Shown piece by piece: positions 1-12,714 of a stretch of 64,000 nt of DNA (position 1 is the first letter of the stretch; each line of letters opens with the position of its first letter). A program made the translations under genes and the position numbers. This stretch comes from Patiria miniata (lineage: Eukaryota; Echinodermata; Asteroidea; Valvatida; Asterinidae). The stretch spans positions 5,270,884 through 5,334,883 of the forward strand of contig NW_024037067.1 of assembly GCF_015706575.1 (NCBI RefSeq), written 5' to 3'. The notes under the pieces are model-generated. The model was not told the origin of the DNA. It did not search any database and saw nothing but the letters and a program-made list of their open reading frames with translations.

Positions 1-1326
1 AAAGATAATTACTCGTCGCTTGATCAGTGACATAGCTGGATTGGGCGGACCATCATATCTGCTTTGACAAAAGTTGCAATGTACCTTTTTCTCCCTCGTT
101 GTATACCTGTGAATGTTAACATACTCGTGTTTTTTTTTTATGAGGTGGGGATTTATCTAGTCGTATTAACATCGCAGGGATCATTTTTGTACATGCATTA
201 TTATGACACCGTCTTTTGTGTCGGTAGTGATGCTTTCTGCGCCCTTTCATTTTTCTCCCTTGTTCTCTATCTTTCCTCGTGGAACCAATACTTAATAGAA
301 CACAAGGTCCACACATCTTGTGTTTAAAATGTAACATCAGTTGAATTTCTTTAGGGCAAACTGTCTTTTGCAAAGTACACGGTCGCCTTTCTTTTGGATA
401 TGACGTCAGCATTAATCTGTTTTTCATGTTTCTGATCGCCTTTTTAACTTTTCTTCCAAAAGCCTCTTACATCGGATGATTCGGAGTAAAGCCCTGCAGT
501 GCAATGTCCGTTGAAAAACATTTTGCTTTTCTTCAAAAAAACTAATACAACGTCTTGACTCTCCTTGATTTGAATAAAATAGTCTGTGTCTCCGGGCCCT
601 ATTGTCCAATTTCCAATTTCCTCTCTTGATTTGATACTCTGAGGTTCCATCAGGAATAATGCTTTATGAAATATTAATGCATAGTTCCCTGTCGGCAATA
701 ACTTTCGTAGTGTTGAAAGTAATAAATGACCTTTTCCTGCATGCGCGTGTTCCGTTATTGTTGTTAAGGCCTATACCGGCCGTTCGTCTTACCACCACCC
801 ACATTGCTCATATAAAGAAGGAACTTCAAAGGAAGGCGTAAAAGTTTCCCGTTTGATCTCGTAACATATCAGATTTTGATCGAGTTCCCGATCGCTTTGG
901 TGCTCATCCACTCTGCAGCAATAAAGCCGTCATCTTTTTCCGTGACTCGTTACCGACACTTTTTTTTGTATACCAGTTGGAAAAGGAGTTCTGACCCTCA
1001 GCGTTTGATGAAAACGGAAAAAGGGCAATGTATAAGGGCCGGGGGTAAGGCTGCAGTTTACCAACGATAATTACCTAAAATGTTATCGAGTAAGTTTGCT
1101 ACGAAACAGTCCACCGTTACCAAAACTGAAACACTACAGACTAGCAATCCTGAGTATACCTTTGATTCGAATACTCAACGATTAAACTTTCGCCCATTTA
1201 AACTGTCCTCACTTTCTTCTAAGTGGATGCCCACCTGTCATTTGTAATTATGACGTTGTCAGCATTCATTTTGCTATTAATTTTCAAGTACTTCTAATCC
1301 TTTCGCCGTACAGCCCCTTACCGCGG
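1..1326. other. No gene recognised
   Basis: Short open frames on both strands show no recognisable domain, no convincing splice sites and no conserved motif. Nothing repeated elsewhere in the window was noticed here. Confidence 0.5.
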
Positions 1327-1757
1327 TAGGCCGGCGCACACCTTTCCGACTTTAACCGGTTCACCGGATCATCGGTTAATCGTACAGAGACCCATCTGAC
1401 CTTCAATCGAGCTACCGGATGAAATCAAACACGTTTCTTTTCGAATCCGATTCCACCGGATCCGATGTCACCGGAAAGGTATGCAGGCAGCACTCCGATT
1501 TCACCGGACGCAATGTGCATGTGAACCAATCAAATTCACAAAGGAAGTCACATGATTCAAAATTGACGGCTGCCATTTTGTCATCATGTGACTGGTTATC
1601 ATTGTGACTGATCATCATGTGACCGATTAGAGAACAGACTCGGGTATGTGTGCGGGTAATGCTGTGGTCTAACCGCAACGGTGAAAAAAAAAACTGTACC
1701 GGTGATGATGGATGATCCGGTGAACCGGTAAAATCAAAAAGGTGTGCGCCGGGCCTA
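1327..1757. mobile_element. Non-autonomous DNA transposon (MITE), about 45-bp imperfect TIRs, TA flanks
   Basis: Left arm 1329-1373 and right arm 1711-1755 are imperfect inverted repeats. Both begin GGCC(C)GGCGCACACC and share the block ACCGGTTCACCGGATCATC. The element is flanked by TA on both sides, as expected for a TA-duplicating superfamily such as Tc1/mariner. The 340-bp interior has no transposase and only short chance frames, so this is a dead-end passenger mobilised by an enzyme encoded elsewhere. Superfamily assignment is inference from the TA alone. Confidence 0.75.
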
Positions 1758-3225
1758 AGCCTTTTACTCGGGAGACGTTCATTATTTAAGAAAAAATGTA
1801 GCACGTCTCGTAATGTCACTCTCTATATTCACTTGATTTGGATGGGTACATTCCCAAGCGAGTCGCTTATCAAATTTTCCAATTTCAATATTCATGTGTA
1901 ATCATTGTGATTTTCCTCCTGGAATTCTCATCTTGCCATTTCTTGCCATAATGACATTTTAATGTGTTTTCCGTCCGTAATATGATTTCTGCAAACATCA
2001 TTTGTGGGTATCAGCTGTCCTGATGATTGCCAGCCACATGTACTTTTCTCATTGTACTGAGATAGTTAATGCAATAAAAAGAAAATGTCTCAAGGAATCT
2101 CCCATGTACTTCTTCAATTTCCACCGAGACCTCGATTCTTGTAATTTATCAGATTTAATCCACATGTTGATCAAGTTACTCATCCTTTTTTGGCGCTAAT
2201 GACCCGATTGTAAAGCTCAAAATCTATCTTTCAATGGGTTGACACGTCTGGTACTCCCGAAGCAAGCAAATGCATTTCATGTGACGCATTATCGATGTGT
2301 GCAGTTGGAAAGTCTTGAAGTCCATGTGGTTATGGTATTTTGCAAAAGTTTTTGCTTTAGTGGAATATATGATTTTTACATTTTTTATACGCACAACTCT
2401 ACAAGACAAGAGTTGGTGTTGTTTTATTCAAAACCATTTGTGGCGGTCATTCTGAAGATCATGCCACCAAAGATGAGGTTTTGAAAAATAGCATCAAGTG
2501 TAATATGTCGAGAAGGGAGTAAAATAATATGCAAAAAAAAATAGGCCTACCCCTTGGTTCCAACAGTGGAGCAAAATCATATACCAATTTCAGATTTACA
2601 ACATATTATTATTACCCTATGGATAAGAAAAACACGATTGCATATTGCACCTAAAAGTGAAATAGTGCTTTCTTAAAATCTGTTAATTTGTTTTTGTTGT
2701 TTCAAGTCCTTATTGCTGAGATTGATTGTGCCTTCTGTGGTTTCTGTGGTTTCAACGAACGAGTTTTGTAGTATTATTGCACTTCATTGCAAAATAAATG
2801 TAACGAACCACACTTTTCTTTATTGGTGAGGTGCTGTTGGGGTTTGTAGGATTATTTTTTTATAACCCATTTCGTGTAGGATGGGATGGAGCAAAAACTG
2901 TAGTTTCCTTTCGAATCTACAAAATACTTTAAATTAAGATATCTCCCGCATATTTGATTCCTGTTGGTCTCGTTCAAATGACGTCATTTCCTACAGACCA
3001 TCCACGTGCATCGGCATTTTGAGCGTCAACTTGCATAACGCGCATCGACTGCGTCGTATTTCGAACACATTTCGAGCAACACGCGTGCGTGTTTGGAACA
3101 TTTTCAACACTGCGCAATGCGTGCTTGATTGCGTAAAATACGCAGTTGCAGTCCTCCTACGAGCTTTACTTTAATAATTACGCTAAGTATCCATGGCAAC
3201 TTTTGCGCAAAAGTGACAATTTTCG
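1758..3225. other. No gene recognised
   Basis: AT-rich sequence without a supportable exon. Around 3000-3140 there is a CpG-rich patch with repeated GCGT/ACGC words. It leads into the motif cluster at 3226 but has no readable function. Confidence 0.5.
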
Positions 3226-3664
3226 TTTTCACGAAGTAACACTCAAGTTCCATTCACCATTGCAATGCATGGCGCGCACTCTGCTCATAAGTGAGCAAAA
3301 ACGTTTTCACGAAGTAACACTCTTCCTGTAATAAGTTGTATGAGCGCGCGCGCGCTGACCTGAAGTTGTACTTTCCTCGTGTTAAATACAATAGCGAGTG
3401 TTACTTCGTGAAAAAGAAAATTAACAGTTTCGCAGCCTTTTCGGTTTCACGAACTAACACTCATTTTCTTTCTCTTATTTCTTGTTTATTTAATACACAA
3501 ACGGGTGAAAAACAGCAGATTTAATAAATTCAATTCATCAAGTGTCCACAACGAGAAACCCAACTGAAAATACTCTGTCGTTTTGACGCAAAGTGTTGTT
3601 TTAGGAGGCGTTCAACTTTAGCTGCTGGTTTCTCCGATTGCTAGTAGTTGGGTGTTACTTCGTG
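3226..3664. repeat. Cluster of five dispersed copies of a 14-19 bp motif (CACGAAGTAACACTC)
   Basis: The word TTTTCACGAAGTAACACTC occurs exactly at 3226-3244 and 3304-3322, and inverted and exact at 3396-3414. One-mismatch or shortened copies lie at 3445-3462 (forward) and 3651-3664 (inverted). The intervening sequences differ and the spacings are irregular (78, 92, about 50 and about 205 bp), so this is neither a simple tandem array nor a simple inverted-repeat element. It could be an array of regulatory sites, or termini of very small nested elements. Confidence 0.7.
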
Positions 3665-4933
3665 GTGTCGGTGACGATTTGCCTCGGGTTCAAAGCAATA
3701 GAACACGAGGGAGTGTTTACCTCTTTGTTTCCCGCCTCATGTACTAACTTCGCACAACCCGGATCCTGTTTCTCTACTTTGTCTTGCACAACCACGTCGT
3801 AAACTACTTGTAATTGTTTGACTGCTCGATTTCAAGTGGTTTCATAGAGAGAATACCAGAGACTGAACGCCTATCACCTTTCGCCACATCAGTCCTGTTG
3901 CAGACACACGATTGTTTGGGAAGCCATTAAGCGAATGTACTCATCAGCCAGTCTAGGTTTTGCCTTTCCAAGTGCGATGCCGAGATTACATTAGATGTGC
4001 CTCCTCATCAAGTGTCAAGTATGCAGGGCTATGTTTGTTTTTGTGTCGTGTGCAGTGCTGCGTTATGCCGTGCGTTGTGAACGCATGTTTGTCAGAAAAG
4101 ATCTCCATGAGAGACGTCCGGTCCTATGCTTGGTGAAGTGTTTTTGTTGTATTAAGGGAGTTGCGGAGCAGGTTTGGGGTGTCTTCCCGTGATCATACAT
4201 TTACCAAGTCGGACCATATAACAAGTTGGACTGACTCATGGTTTGGTCAACATTATGGACCCCTATACATTTATGGCTGTTTTTACACAATCTTGTACTT
4301 TCTGGACACTCTTCAGGTTTCAGCCATAGTCTTATTGAACAACTAAGCATTGGACAATGTTGGAACAGTAACTTTAAGGTTTTGAGTTGTCGGCTGATGC
4401 ATAGATACAGGTACTGAGTAAGAAAGTATGTTCTGTGTTGTACTTGTTATAATTGTGCTAAGTCTCTTGCATAGTCTGGCTGTATTAAGACGTTAGTTCG
4501 GGCCGACCGCTAGCAATATCTGAGGATTGTGGCTACTGAGACGCACTGGATCTGGGTGTATAGGAATGTTCCTTTACATACTTTATATTTCATCAGTGGA
4601 CAGTCGACACTTATCAGTGTCAGTCAGCACTTGTTAGCTCATCAATGTCACCAACTCGTGTGTAAATGGGAGCTATTTTAGGATGATATGCTCATGTCTC
4701 TATAGGCCTATATGCCGTATGATGTAAAATAAAAGTGTCAAATTAATGAATCAATTAATTAATTAATTAATTAATTAATTAATTAGCGGACGGTTAATAA
4801 AGGACAAAGAGGTCGTATGTCCCCCTTCCTGTGTACATGAACTAACAGTGTGAGAAGTTTCAACTCTCCGGGTTACCATATGGCGAGGAGTATATTAAAG
4901 CGGACAGAGAGTGACATGGAACTCGCTTATTAG
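3665..4933. other. No gene recognised; short AATT microsatellite inside
   Basis: No supportable exon. The only clear structure is the simple repeat at 4752-4785. Confidence 0.5.
4752..4785. repeat. (AATT)n microsatellite
   Basis: About eight uninterrupted tetranucleotide units of ATTA/AATT. Confidence 0.95.
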
Positions 4934-5266
4934 TATCCAGTTCGTAAGTGTGACGTCACTTCAGTTTAAACCACGCCTACTGCACATTAATTATATAGCA
5001 TTGGAACAATGGACCGATCCATAAAGCACCACCCCATGGTGTTCTGACCAATCACAGCCGTGATTTATGTCTGAATTGTGTGCACGTGCGTATGATGCGC
5101 GCGGAAGGAAAGGAGCACGTATAAATTTGCCCACGTGCGCAGTGGGCGGAGCTTACTGGATGGTCCATTGGAACCGGAAGAAGTGCAAAGTTGTGTGTTT
5201 AGCCAATGGACGCTAGTAATTAGTGGTAGGTGCGCGTGTATGACGAAGTCACTTACGAACCAGATA
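4934..5266 (+). mobile_element. MITE family G, copy 1, interrupted by family H
   Basis: The ends read TATCCAGTTCGTAAGTG and CACTTACGAACCAGATA and are inverted repeats. The interior matches the copies at 21884 and 25714, with landmarks TGACGTCA near the left end, then CCGGAAG, then TTTAGCCAATGGACGCTAGT. A second element, family H, is inserted at 5008. Removing H leaves a normal G sequence. There is no coding capacity. Confidence 0.85.
5008..5169. mobile_element. MITE family H, copy 1, inserted in family G with 5-bp target duplication
   Basis: Inverted ends AATGGACCGATCCA and TGGATGGTCCATT bound a 162-bp insert, with GGAAC at 5003-5007 and again at 5170-5174 as target-site duplication. A second H copy at 12123 shares the internal words GACCAATCACAG and CCCACGTGCGCAGTGGGCGG. 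No open frame of note. Confidence 0.85.
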
Positions 5267-5943
5267 TGCAGATATGACTCAAATTGAAAAGGCGTAGGAA
5301 TAGCCAGGAATGGCCAATCTGGACGCTTTGGAATTGTTTGTTATTTTATTCCGGACAGATTTGTTTGCCATAGCTTTATCAAGAAGTTGACGCTTCTCAT
5401 GATGTTTCTCATCATTTAGGCTACACGGCTACGAGTTGTACTCACACATTACAGTAACTTGTTTTTCTCCACCAATTGATAGCTGTGTCTAATACACGTT
5501 AACTGTACGTTGTTTACCCTTTAGCTTGCCATCCCTTTAGCTAAGCATGAAAGCGATAGTAAGTTGACTACAAGTAAACTTAGTCAGTCAAAAATAGGCA
5601 ATTATTATTAATTATGAATCTAATATTTCCTTCTTCAATGGAAACATGTTTAGGCCTACAGTGTAATAACGCGTTTCCTTTATCTGCTGGACTTAAGTTC
5701 CAACAATTTCCGTTCCCTGCCCATTAGGCTAATTGTTTGATTCCAAGATTGCAGGAGTCCGCTATGGGAGGCGAACAAAGAGTCACAGAATTTCGCACAG
5801 ATAATGGCCGAATCATAGTGGTCATCGAACCTAGTCTAACGGATGATGGATTGATTGTGGACGCATATTTTTTTTCCCGTGTGCCTTTTAGCAAAATGCA
5901 TTTCGACTTTTCTTTGTGATTTTGTGGCGGTGTTATTTTTTTT
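5267..5943. other. No gene recognised
   Basis: No supportable exon or repeat seen. Confidence 0.5.
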
Positions 5944-6246
5944 ACCTCCGCCAAGGAGGTAATGTTTTCATCGGATGTGGTTAGTTGGTTGGTTGGTTTG
6001 TCTGTTAACAAGATAACTCAAAAAGTTATGGCCGGATTTGCATGATTTTTTTTAGGGGTGGTGGTCTTTGGTACAAGTACAAATTGATTAGATTTTGGAA
6101 GTGATCCGGATCTGGGTCTGGATCAGGATTTTTTAAAGGATTCTTCACCGTTTTATGCGAGTATAATTATTTTGGGTGTACTGACAATATGGCGGGGAAT
6201 TGTTTTGCCTTGGCGGAGGTTTGCGCTCTCCGAGTGCTTTCTAGTT
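5944..6246. mobile_element. Short repeat with ACCTCCGCCAAGG / CCTTGGCGGAGGT inverted ends
   Basis: Perfect 13-bp inverted ends lie at 5944-5956 and 6208-6220, and the sequence continues to a GTGCTTTCTAGTT tail. Between them are words I remember from a very widespread short repeat of marine animals (AACAAGATAACTCAAAAAGT; GATCCGGATCTGG). That recollection is not a database result. No protein is encoded; it is presumed non-autonomous. Confidence 0.7.
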
Positions 6247-8484
6247 TGTGTGAGTTTGTTTCTGCATCCAATAGGGAACGTTGAACAATAAAGGATAATA
6301 GGGTCCCCAATTCCCGAGAGGTCCCCAATTTGGATTCGTGTACAAAACATATGGGAGGTCTTCCTAAAAAGTTAAGAGTATAAACAAAAGAGGGACAATA
6401 GGGGGTCCCCGATTGCAGGAAAATACACACTTGGGTGTATTTTCTACTTCTTTCGTCATGCAAAATATGATTAGTGACTGTACTAGGATGCAGAAAAAAA
6501 AATACTGTTCCCCTAGGTTGATACACATATCTTTTGTTATCTGTAACCTCACGGCCAGCGAAGCCAAGTCCAGCAGGGAGCCAGTCCCGTGAGAGTGTTG
6601 TGATTGGTCGTCTCAGTGGTTCGACAAGGGACCAAAAAAAATGCCGACCAAAAAAAAAGGTTACCAGTGAAAATGTCACACTATTTGCATTGCTTGTGAC
6701 TGGTTCACAGCCGGTTTCTGAAATTGTGACCAGATAAGAGGTTTGGATACACTGAACTTTAGGAAAATGGCCAATAGTTTTGGATCCGAATCGCTAAATG
6801 CCGATGGTTCTATGGGGTATCAAATTCAAAGTGTTACATAGAACCTGCTTCCTGTGCCTCACAATAAGGACATTCATGTGTCTGGGTGCTGCAAGAAGCG
6901 TCAAGAAGAACACGGAGTGATACGTCTTTGAAGTGACTGTTTTATTTTATTTTTTTCTCATGTACAGTGCTGAAGAAGTCGAAATCATTACGTAAATACA
7001 AATTGATATATCAGCATGAAGATAATATGCTCATACATTCTCGAAAAGTGATATGTTAATACATTCTCGCCACAACATATTCTTATTACGCATGACCCCG
7101 GTAATACCCGTTTTTGATTTAACACACAGTGTGTTTGAGATATTCAGACACTTGGTGGCAGCAGATGTAACCGACCCTGAATAACCGACCCTAGTGCGCA
7201 TGCGCACAATAACTGTCAAGCATCAAGGACTGATTATATCTGCTTCGCCTGCATCAGATTCCCCTATATAGTAAACATTAATAACTGAATTCCGTGCGTA
7301 AAAGACCTGTGAACATCAGAAATAATTCAATGATAAACACAAAAATTTAATACTTCATAATACGGAGCCGAGATATTTTCTTTAATAGATATAGATATTT
7401 ATGCCATTAACAGTTATATACACATGCACTTAGAAAAACAAAATACAAGTTTTGACGCCATATCTCCTTTGGTATCGTAAGATAATTGTAAAGATTACTT
7501 GTTTGTATTTCACTTTTGAATATTGCATATATAACTTTTTTTTAATTTTCGTTATATCCCGGCTATTGCACTCCTTTTTGTATAAACAATCATCGCGCAC
7601 ACGATAACCATTCAATGGAATTATCAAGAATACGTGCAAACAGTACTTAAAGTGCAGGATAAAGGTGCAGAAATTAAGCATTTGCGTTTAGAGCTTCACT
7701 TGCAAAGCAAAAATTAGATTTAAATGAAATAGTCGAAGTTGTATACCAGGTTGACTACAGCTGTACCAGTCTGGTGCAAGTCTGACTGATATCTACTCAA
7801 CTCCGACTATAGTTTTACAGAGTCTTTATTATAGTACTTCATACAGATTTTATATCAAAGGGCATCACAATATGCACATGAAATAGTGTAGCTCAACATC
7901 TTAAAAATCTGATAATCGTACAACTTTCAATATATATGAATTGTACTTAAATTTGAGATCCGATATCCCTTTACGTTGCTATGTTGACATTTGTTTGAAA
8001 AAATGGCAGCTTTTTCATTTGCGTGGCAGTGTTGAGTTTGTATTCAACGGGTAACAAATAGAAATACTCCAACAATTTGACTGCTTGCAGTCAGTAACAA
8101 CCACGCTGTAAGGAATTATTAACAATAAAGAATAAAGAAAAGTGCTCATGCAATTCAACAATACCAAAACATTGATCAGAGTGGACACAATTATCACGTC
8201 TTTAATATTTGAAAGTATCTTAACAATTTCGAAAATAAAACCCAGGCATTCAGAATTTTTGATGCTGGATCGTGAACAGTTCGCAAGTATGCCATTAATA
8301 GACTCGTTCCCTTTTCATGTCGTATATAACTTCAAACGAAATATATTAAACGATTTATATATGCCACTATTGACAAAAAAAATACAAGGGTAGATTGTTT
8401 ATGGGGAACACGGTCATTCATCACGCTTATCATCGCAGGATGGCGCTCGGGAAAGCATCAAGATAATATGTGTGTTTTTTTGTT
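6247..8484. other. No gene recognised
   Basis: Open frames here are short and show no recognisable domain or splice-site support. AT-rich intergenic sequence. Confidence 0.5.
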
Positions 8485-8665
8485 CGTTTGTTTATGGTGT
8501 AAATCGAGGACACACACGTGCAACATCATCGGTGAATCGAGGACAGGAACCAATTCGGGGACGACCTCGATTAGAAAACGTGTACAAAGCCAATGAGAGC
8601 TGTACAAACAAAGGAAAAGGGGAGAGGAACAAAAGAAAATCCTCGATTTACACCATAAACAAACG
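8485..8665. mobile_element. Small foldback element with perfect 25-bp inverted ends
   Basis: 8485-8509 and 8641-8665 are exact inverted repeats (ends CGTTTGTTTATGGTGT and ACACCATAAACAAACG) separated by 131 bp. The interior contains further AATCGAGG/CCTCGAT words in both orientations. No target duplication was identified. It could be a MITE or a locally generated palindrome. Confidence 0.7.
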
Positions 8666-11600
8666 TGTCTGTGTGTTTGTGTGTAATTCGCTGACTTAAG
8701 ATGGAAAGCTCTATTACACGCGTTCAAGGCACTTGAGAAAAAGCGCACACTTACGAAAGTCCCCGTACAGTAACATACACATTGTATAATGCATTAGCAG
8801 ATTGATTGGTAACCCGCATGAACTGAACAAAATGATTGATAGACCCATAAGAAACAGGCAATACTCGGAAGGCAGCACTTTGCTGTACGTTTATATTTGC
8901 ACATACCTGTTTGTAGCAATAGGCTAATATTTCTTCGAGGGATACTGTGATATGAAAGGGCAACGCGCAAGCTGTCAATAATATATCATTCCAAGAAGTA
9001 TAGCAGAGTTTCTTTGACAAAACTTTATGTCTTCAAACTGCTACCTCAACAAACGCTAGGATTGTATATCCGCTATGAGTACTCTAGCGTTTGACCATAC
9101 TCAAAATCCATATCTTGTTGCAATTCCCACTTGGACAGACTTTCCCGTTTGACTGTCCTTTTCTAAAGAAGACGCCCTCGGTTGTATGCATTCCTCCGTC
9201 AGTCACACCTCTCAGGCCTATTCCTTGTGACCACATCTCAGATCACATGCCCAGCAAAAACAGGAAGCAAGGCTGTATAGCTTACTCGGTTGCTCGCCTA
9301 TTGGAGAGTTATTGAAAAAAATATTCCCTTTTAAGGGGGTCGTTGACTCCTTTCTACTCCTGAGAAAGTCATTTACAACATGTATTTCGGCGCATTTCCA
9401 TAAGCGTTTCAGATCTTGTTTGTTTCTGTTGCTTAGTAAGCCCTATTACAAACGCATACCTGACGCTGACGGAGTGCAAGCCTCTGTAATGGTAAGGCAC
9501 ATTTTGCTGATATACCCTTGTTCGTTCATTGACCTTTCATCGTGCCCTATTATATACTCTTATCTCCTAACTTCGTTCCGAAAGAGAATCCTCTTCAATC
9601 TCGTCCACGCGTCCACGTCTTTCAAGGAGTAAATTCTAAAAGCCACAGAAACACACTCCCAACCCTTCTCTCGACCTCTCTGAATTGTTTTTCTTCCGAG
9701 TGAACTTTTCACTCAACAGCCTTTGCATCCTTCGTGATCGGACTTCGGCTCTATTCACGGCCCCTATAGCATTGTAATTTCCGTATACTCTCGCGTCCGA
9801 TGTGAACTTACTAAACATTGGCAGGTGTATAACTACGGACGCGCTTGTTTGGAAGTTCCTAATAGACCCTTTGCACTGCCGCCATCGTGGAGGTGCGTGC
9901 TTTTGTTCAATAGGGATATGCAAGAGTAGAAATTGTGTGCGTTCATTGTAAAATGAATTCACAAAACCATACACACCTTAAAGATGGCTACAGAATGCAA
10001 GCGATCTATATCGTGCCGATCTATAGCAGTATCAATGGTTTATCAGAAATTTGGCTCATTCTTTCGGCTTCAAAAATGTTCATGTTTTTTTTCTCCTTCT
10101 TATACAAATATTTCTTAAATATGATATTAAAAGTCCAGCTAAGCCGTATAGAGCACGCACACGTTGAAGCCACTGGTGAACTTCCGCATGTTACTTAAGC
10201 TTGCACGCTCGACAAGTTAGAAGTCAACAAACACTATGAGAAATATGATAATTATTAGTTTGGACATTATTTTATCCCATATTCCAAATAACCAAGCCCG
10301 AGGTAGCACAGACTCTGATTAAGTGACTCCCAATTTTGCCATGTATTTCCTTTTTCTTTTCTTTTTAACAAAATAACGGGGTTTTTTTTCAAAATAACGA
10401 CTACGTTTATCTTTGTTTTGAATTTTGACCAAGAATATAGTTTAAAGTCATTTTCATAAGGCAGTAGTATAAACAACTAATACATGTAGTATACTTTAAT
10501 TGATGTTTCGTGCGCGGCGTTTTGCTTTCCGAATGGATACATTATTATCGTAAAACAGCTGCTGATAAAAATTCTAGCATGCGTGCGTGAAGTGTTTCTT
10601 ACTATATAAGTGCATCAAAATATTCTTTTTATATTAATATAGTGCAGACACAATGATATTCACTATTTGTAACTAGGATAAATGTGCGCGCAGTAAACAT
10701 GACAAGAAATAAACGAGCACGAAATGTACACAATTTGCAGCGCCAGATTGTTGTCTTTGTTGTTGATTACTTCTTGCGTCATGCCAGAAAAAAATTCAAT
10801 AGTGAAGGTGGAGAAGGGACGATCCCTAGGTCTCTATGGTCTGCCCGTATTTGCCGGGAGCGTATCGTACTGATTAACCGCTCGAGGTGGTTGAATTTTA
10901 TTACTCCGTAATCAGCACTTTGGTCGGGATTACTGACTCCGTTCTGCCCGGAGCTCTCCTTGCAACAACACCATTCGGTCGACTAAGTCGTGCGCTATTA
11001 AAGCACCAAGGGACGCTTTTTCCCCGTCGAGTTGAACGATTTTCGGAGTTTTTTCTTACTCATAATTTGCTGCATCTCTTCAGGGTTGCACTTGATTAGC
11101 GCTGAATTTGACTTGTTTTGCCTCGCAACACTATCCGGCAGTTCGATGTCATTAGATCGGATCGATGCTTAATTTCAATTGCAATACCGACCGGAGCGAT
11201 CATCTCCGGTCTATCTTCGATTCAACCCAAAGTCTGGCGACAATTCAAAGTCTGGAGACAATTTTTCTCAATTTGTCCTCTTATACTCCATCATTAATCA
11301 CTATGCCACATCTTTTTGTACCTCTCTCTGTTTCAATTTGTATTAATTTTGTTTCCTTTACTTATCTAAACTCCACTTTCCCTAACTCTTATCTGCTCCC
11401 ATTCTGTCGTCGTCATTATCATATATTTGCCTTGCCCATCTTTCCAGTTTCTCTCTCACACCCTTCCAGCATCCTATCAGCCACCCTTCTCTCGCACTCA
11501 GCTTCCGTCCAATAATTCGCCGATTTGACTCGTTAGTATCTCTCGCCACGTCCCATCCGGTTTTACCCTAGTCAGTCCATTATCTTCTTTCGAGTGTGCT

Positions 11601-12094
11601 TCTTTGCCGTGGTCATGGTTTGCCGTGCCATATAGAGCACGGCATCTCCCTAATAACAATGACAACGTGTATACGCAAATATCTTGAGTCCCCTGTCGTG
11701 ACCTGCGTCATCATGATACCACACGTAAAAACCGCTTATGTTGTCTTTTACTTTTTAAAATATTTTTACGTGGTAATTTTTTTTTAAGTAACATTACTGT
11801 ATCACAGTGCAGTGTGGTGCCTTGTAAGATTTCATGTACCTATTAAAGATAACTGCGGTCGGCATTGGTCGAAGTTGTCATGGAAACCTAATGCCTGATA
11901 GGCAGCTTTTGTACATATCTCTTTTCCCTTTCTCATTTTCCTCTCGTGGGATAAATACTGTATTTTATTTCTTATTTGCAGTTTAAAGAAACCACGCACA
12001 AAACGATGTCAGTCGCTTATTTACACAATGAGCGGTTCCCATTTCATCTGATCATAAGGAAAACAATTCCTTCATAGTTTGACGATAGACAGTA
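8666..12094. other. No gene recognised
   Basis: No exon could be supported on either strand. Frames of 100-116 residues at 9312-9632, 9636-9974 and 11165-11515 have compositions typical of chance frames in AT-rich or pyrimidine-rich DNA and match no family I recognise. Confidence 0.5.
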
Positions 12095-12289
12095 GTCCCA
12101 GGGCGTTACACAGGAGTCATGGAATAGACCGATCCATTAAGCCCCGCCCAGTGGTATTTTGACCAATCACAGTCGTGATAAATGTCCGACAGTCCCAGAC
12201 CGTTACACAGGAGTCATGGAATAGACTGATCCATTAAGCCCCGCCCAGTGGTATTTTGACCAATCACAGTCGTGATAAATGTCCGACAT
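12095..12289. repeat. 97-bp tandem duplication carrying the left end of a family H MITE
   Basis: The block starting GTCCCAG at 12095 is repeated from 12192 with a few differences. Each copy carries about 28 bp of flank (TTACACAGGAGTCATGG) plus the first ~70 bp of the H element. Only the second copy continues into the rest of the element, so the duplication followed the insertion. Confidence 0.8.
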
Positions 12290-12398
12290 GCGTCCACACA
12301 ATAATGTCCGACATTCGTGCACGTGCACGTGCCATTGGAGAGGCGCACGTGATGTTGCCCACGTGCGCAGTGGGCGGGGCCTAACGGATCGCTCTATT
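12123..12398. mobile_element. MITE family H, copy 2 (left part tandemly duplicated)
   Basis: The left end AATAGACCGATCC and right end GGATCGCTCTATT are inverted repeats. The interior matches the 5008 copy (GACCAATCACAG, GTGGGCGG). The 97-bp tandem duplication explains its greater length. A clean target duplication is no longer visible. Confidence 0.8.
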
Positions 12399-12421
12399 AC
12401 TGACCCTACTTGACCCGTTAA

Positions 12422-12714
12422 TAATGAGGTGGGGACCGACCTCATGAAGGAATGACCGCTCTACCTGAACCGAGGAATTTTTCGAGGCGAGTATAGCCGT
12501 GTGCATCGCTAACTGCTTTGAGGTAAACAAGATTTATGTTAATGGTGAGGTCCTCACTACAGTCCTATGATTCCATTAAAATGAGGTGGGGACCTCATGA
12601 AGGAACAACCGCTCTACCTGAACCGAGGAATCTTTTGAGGCAAGTAGCCGTGTGCATCGCTAACTGCTTTGAGGTAAACATGATTTATGTTAAATGGTGA
12701 GGTCCTCACTACAG
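12422..12714. repeat. Two tandem copies of a ~140-bp GAGGTCC-rich repeat
   Basis: Units at 12422-12561 and 12580-12714 share the words CGCTCTACCTGAACCGAGGA, CGTGTGCATCGCTAACTGC and GTGAGGTCCTCACTACAG. The last word contains the palindrome TGAGGTCCTCA. Non-coding. Confidence 0.85.
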
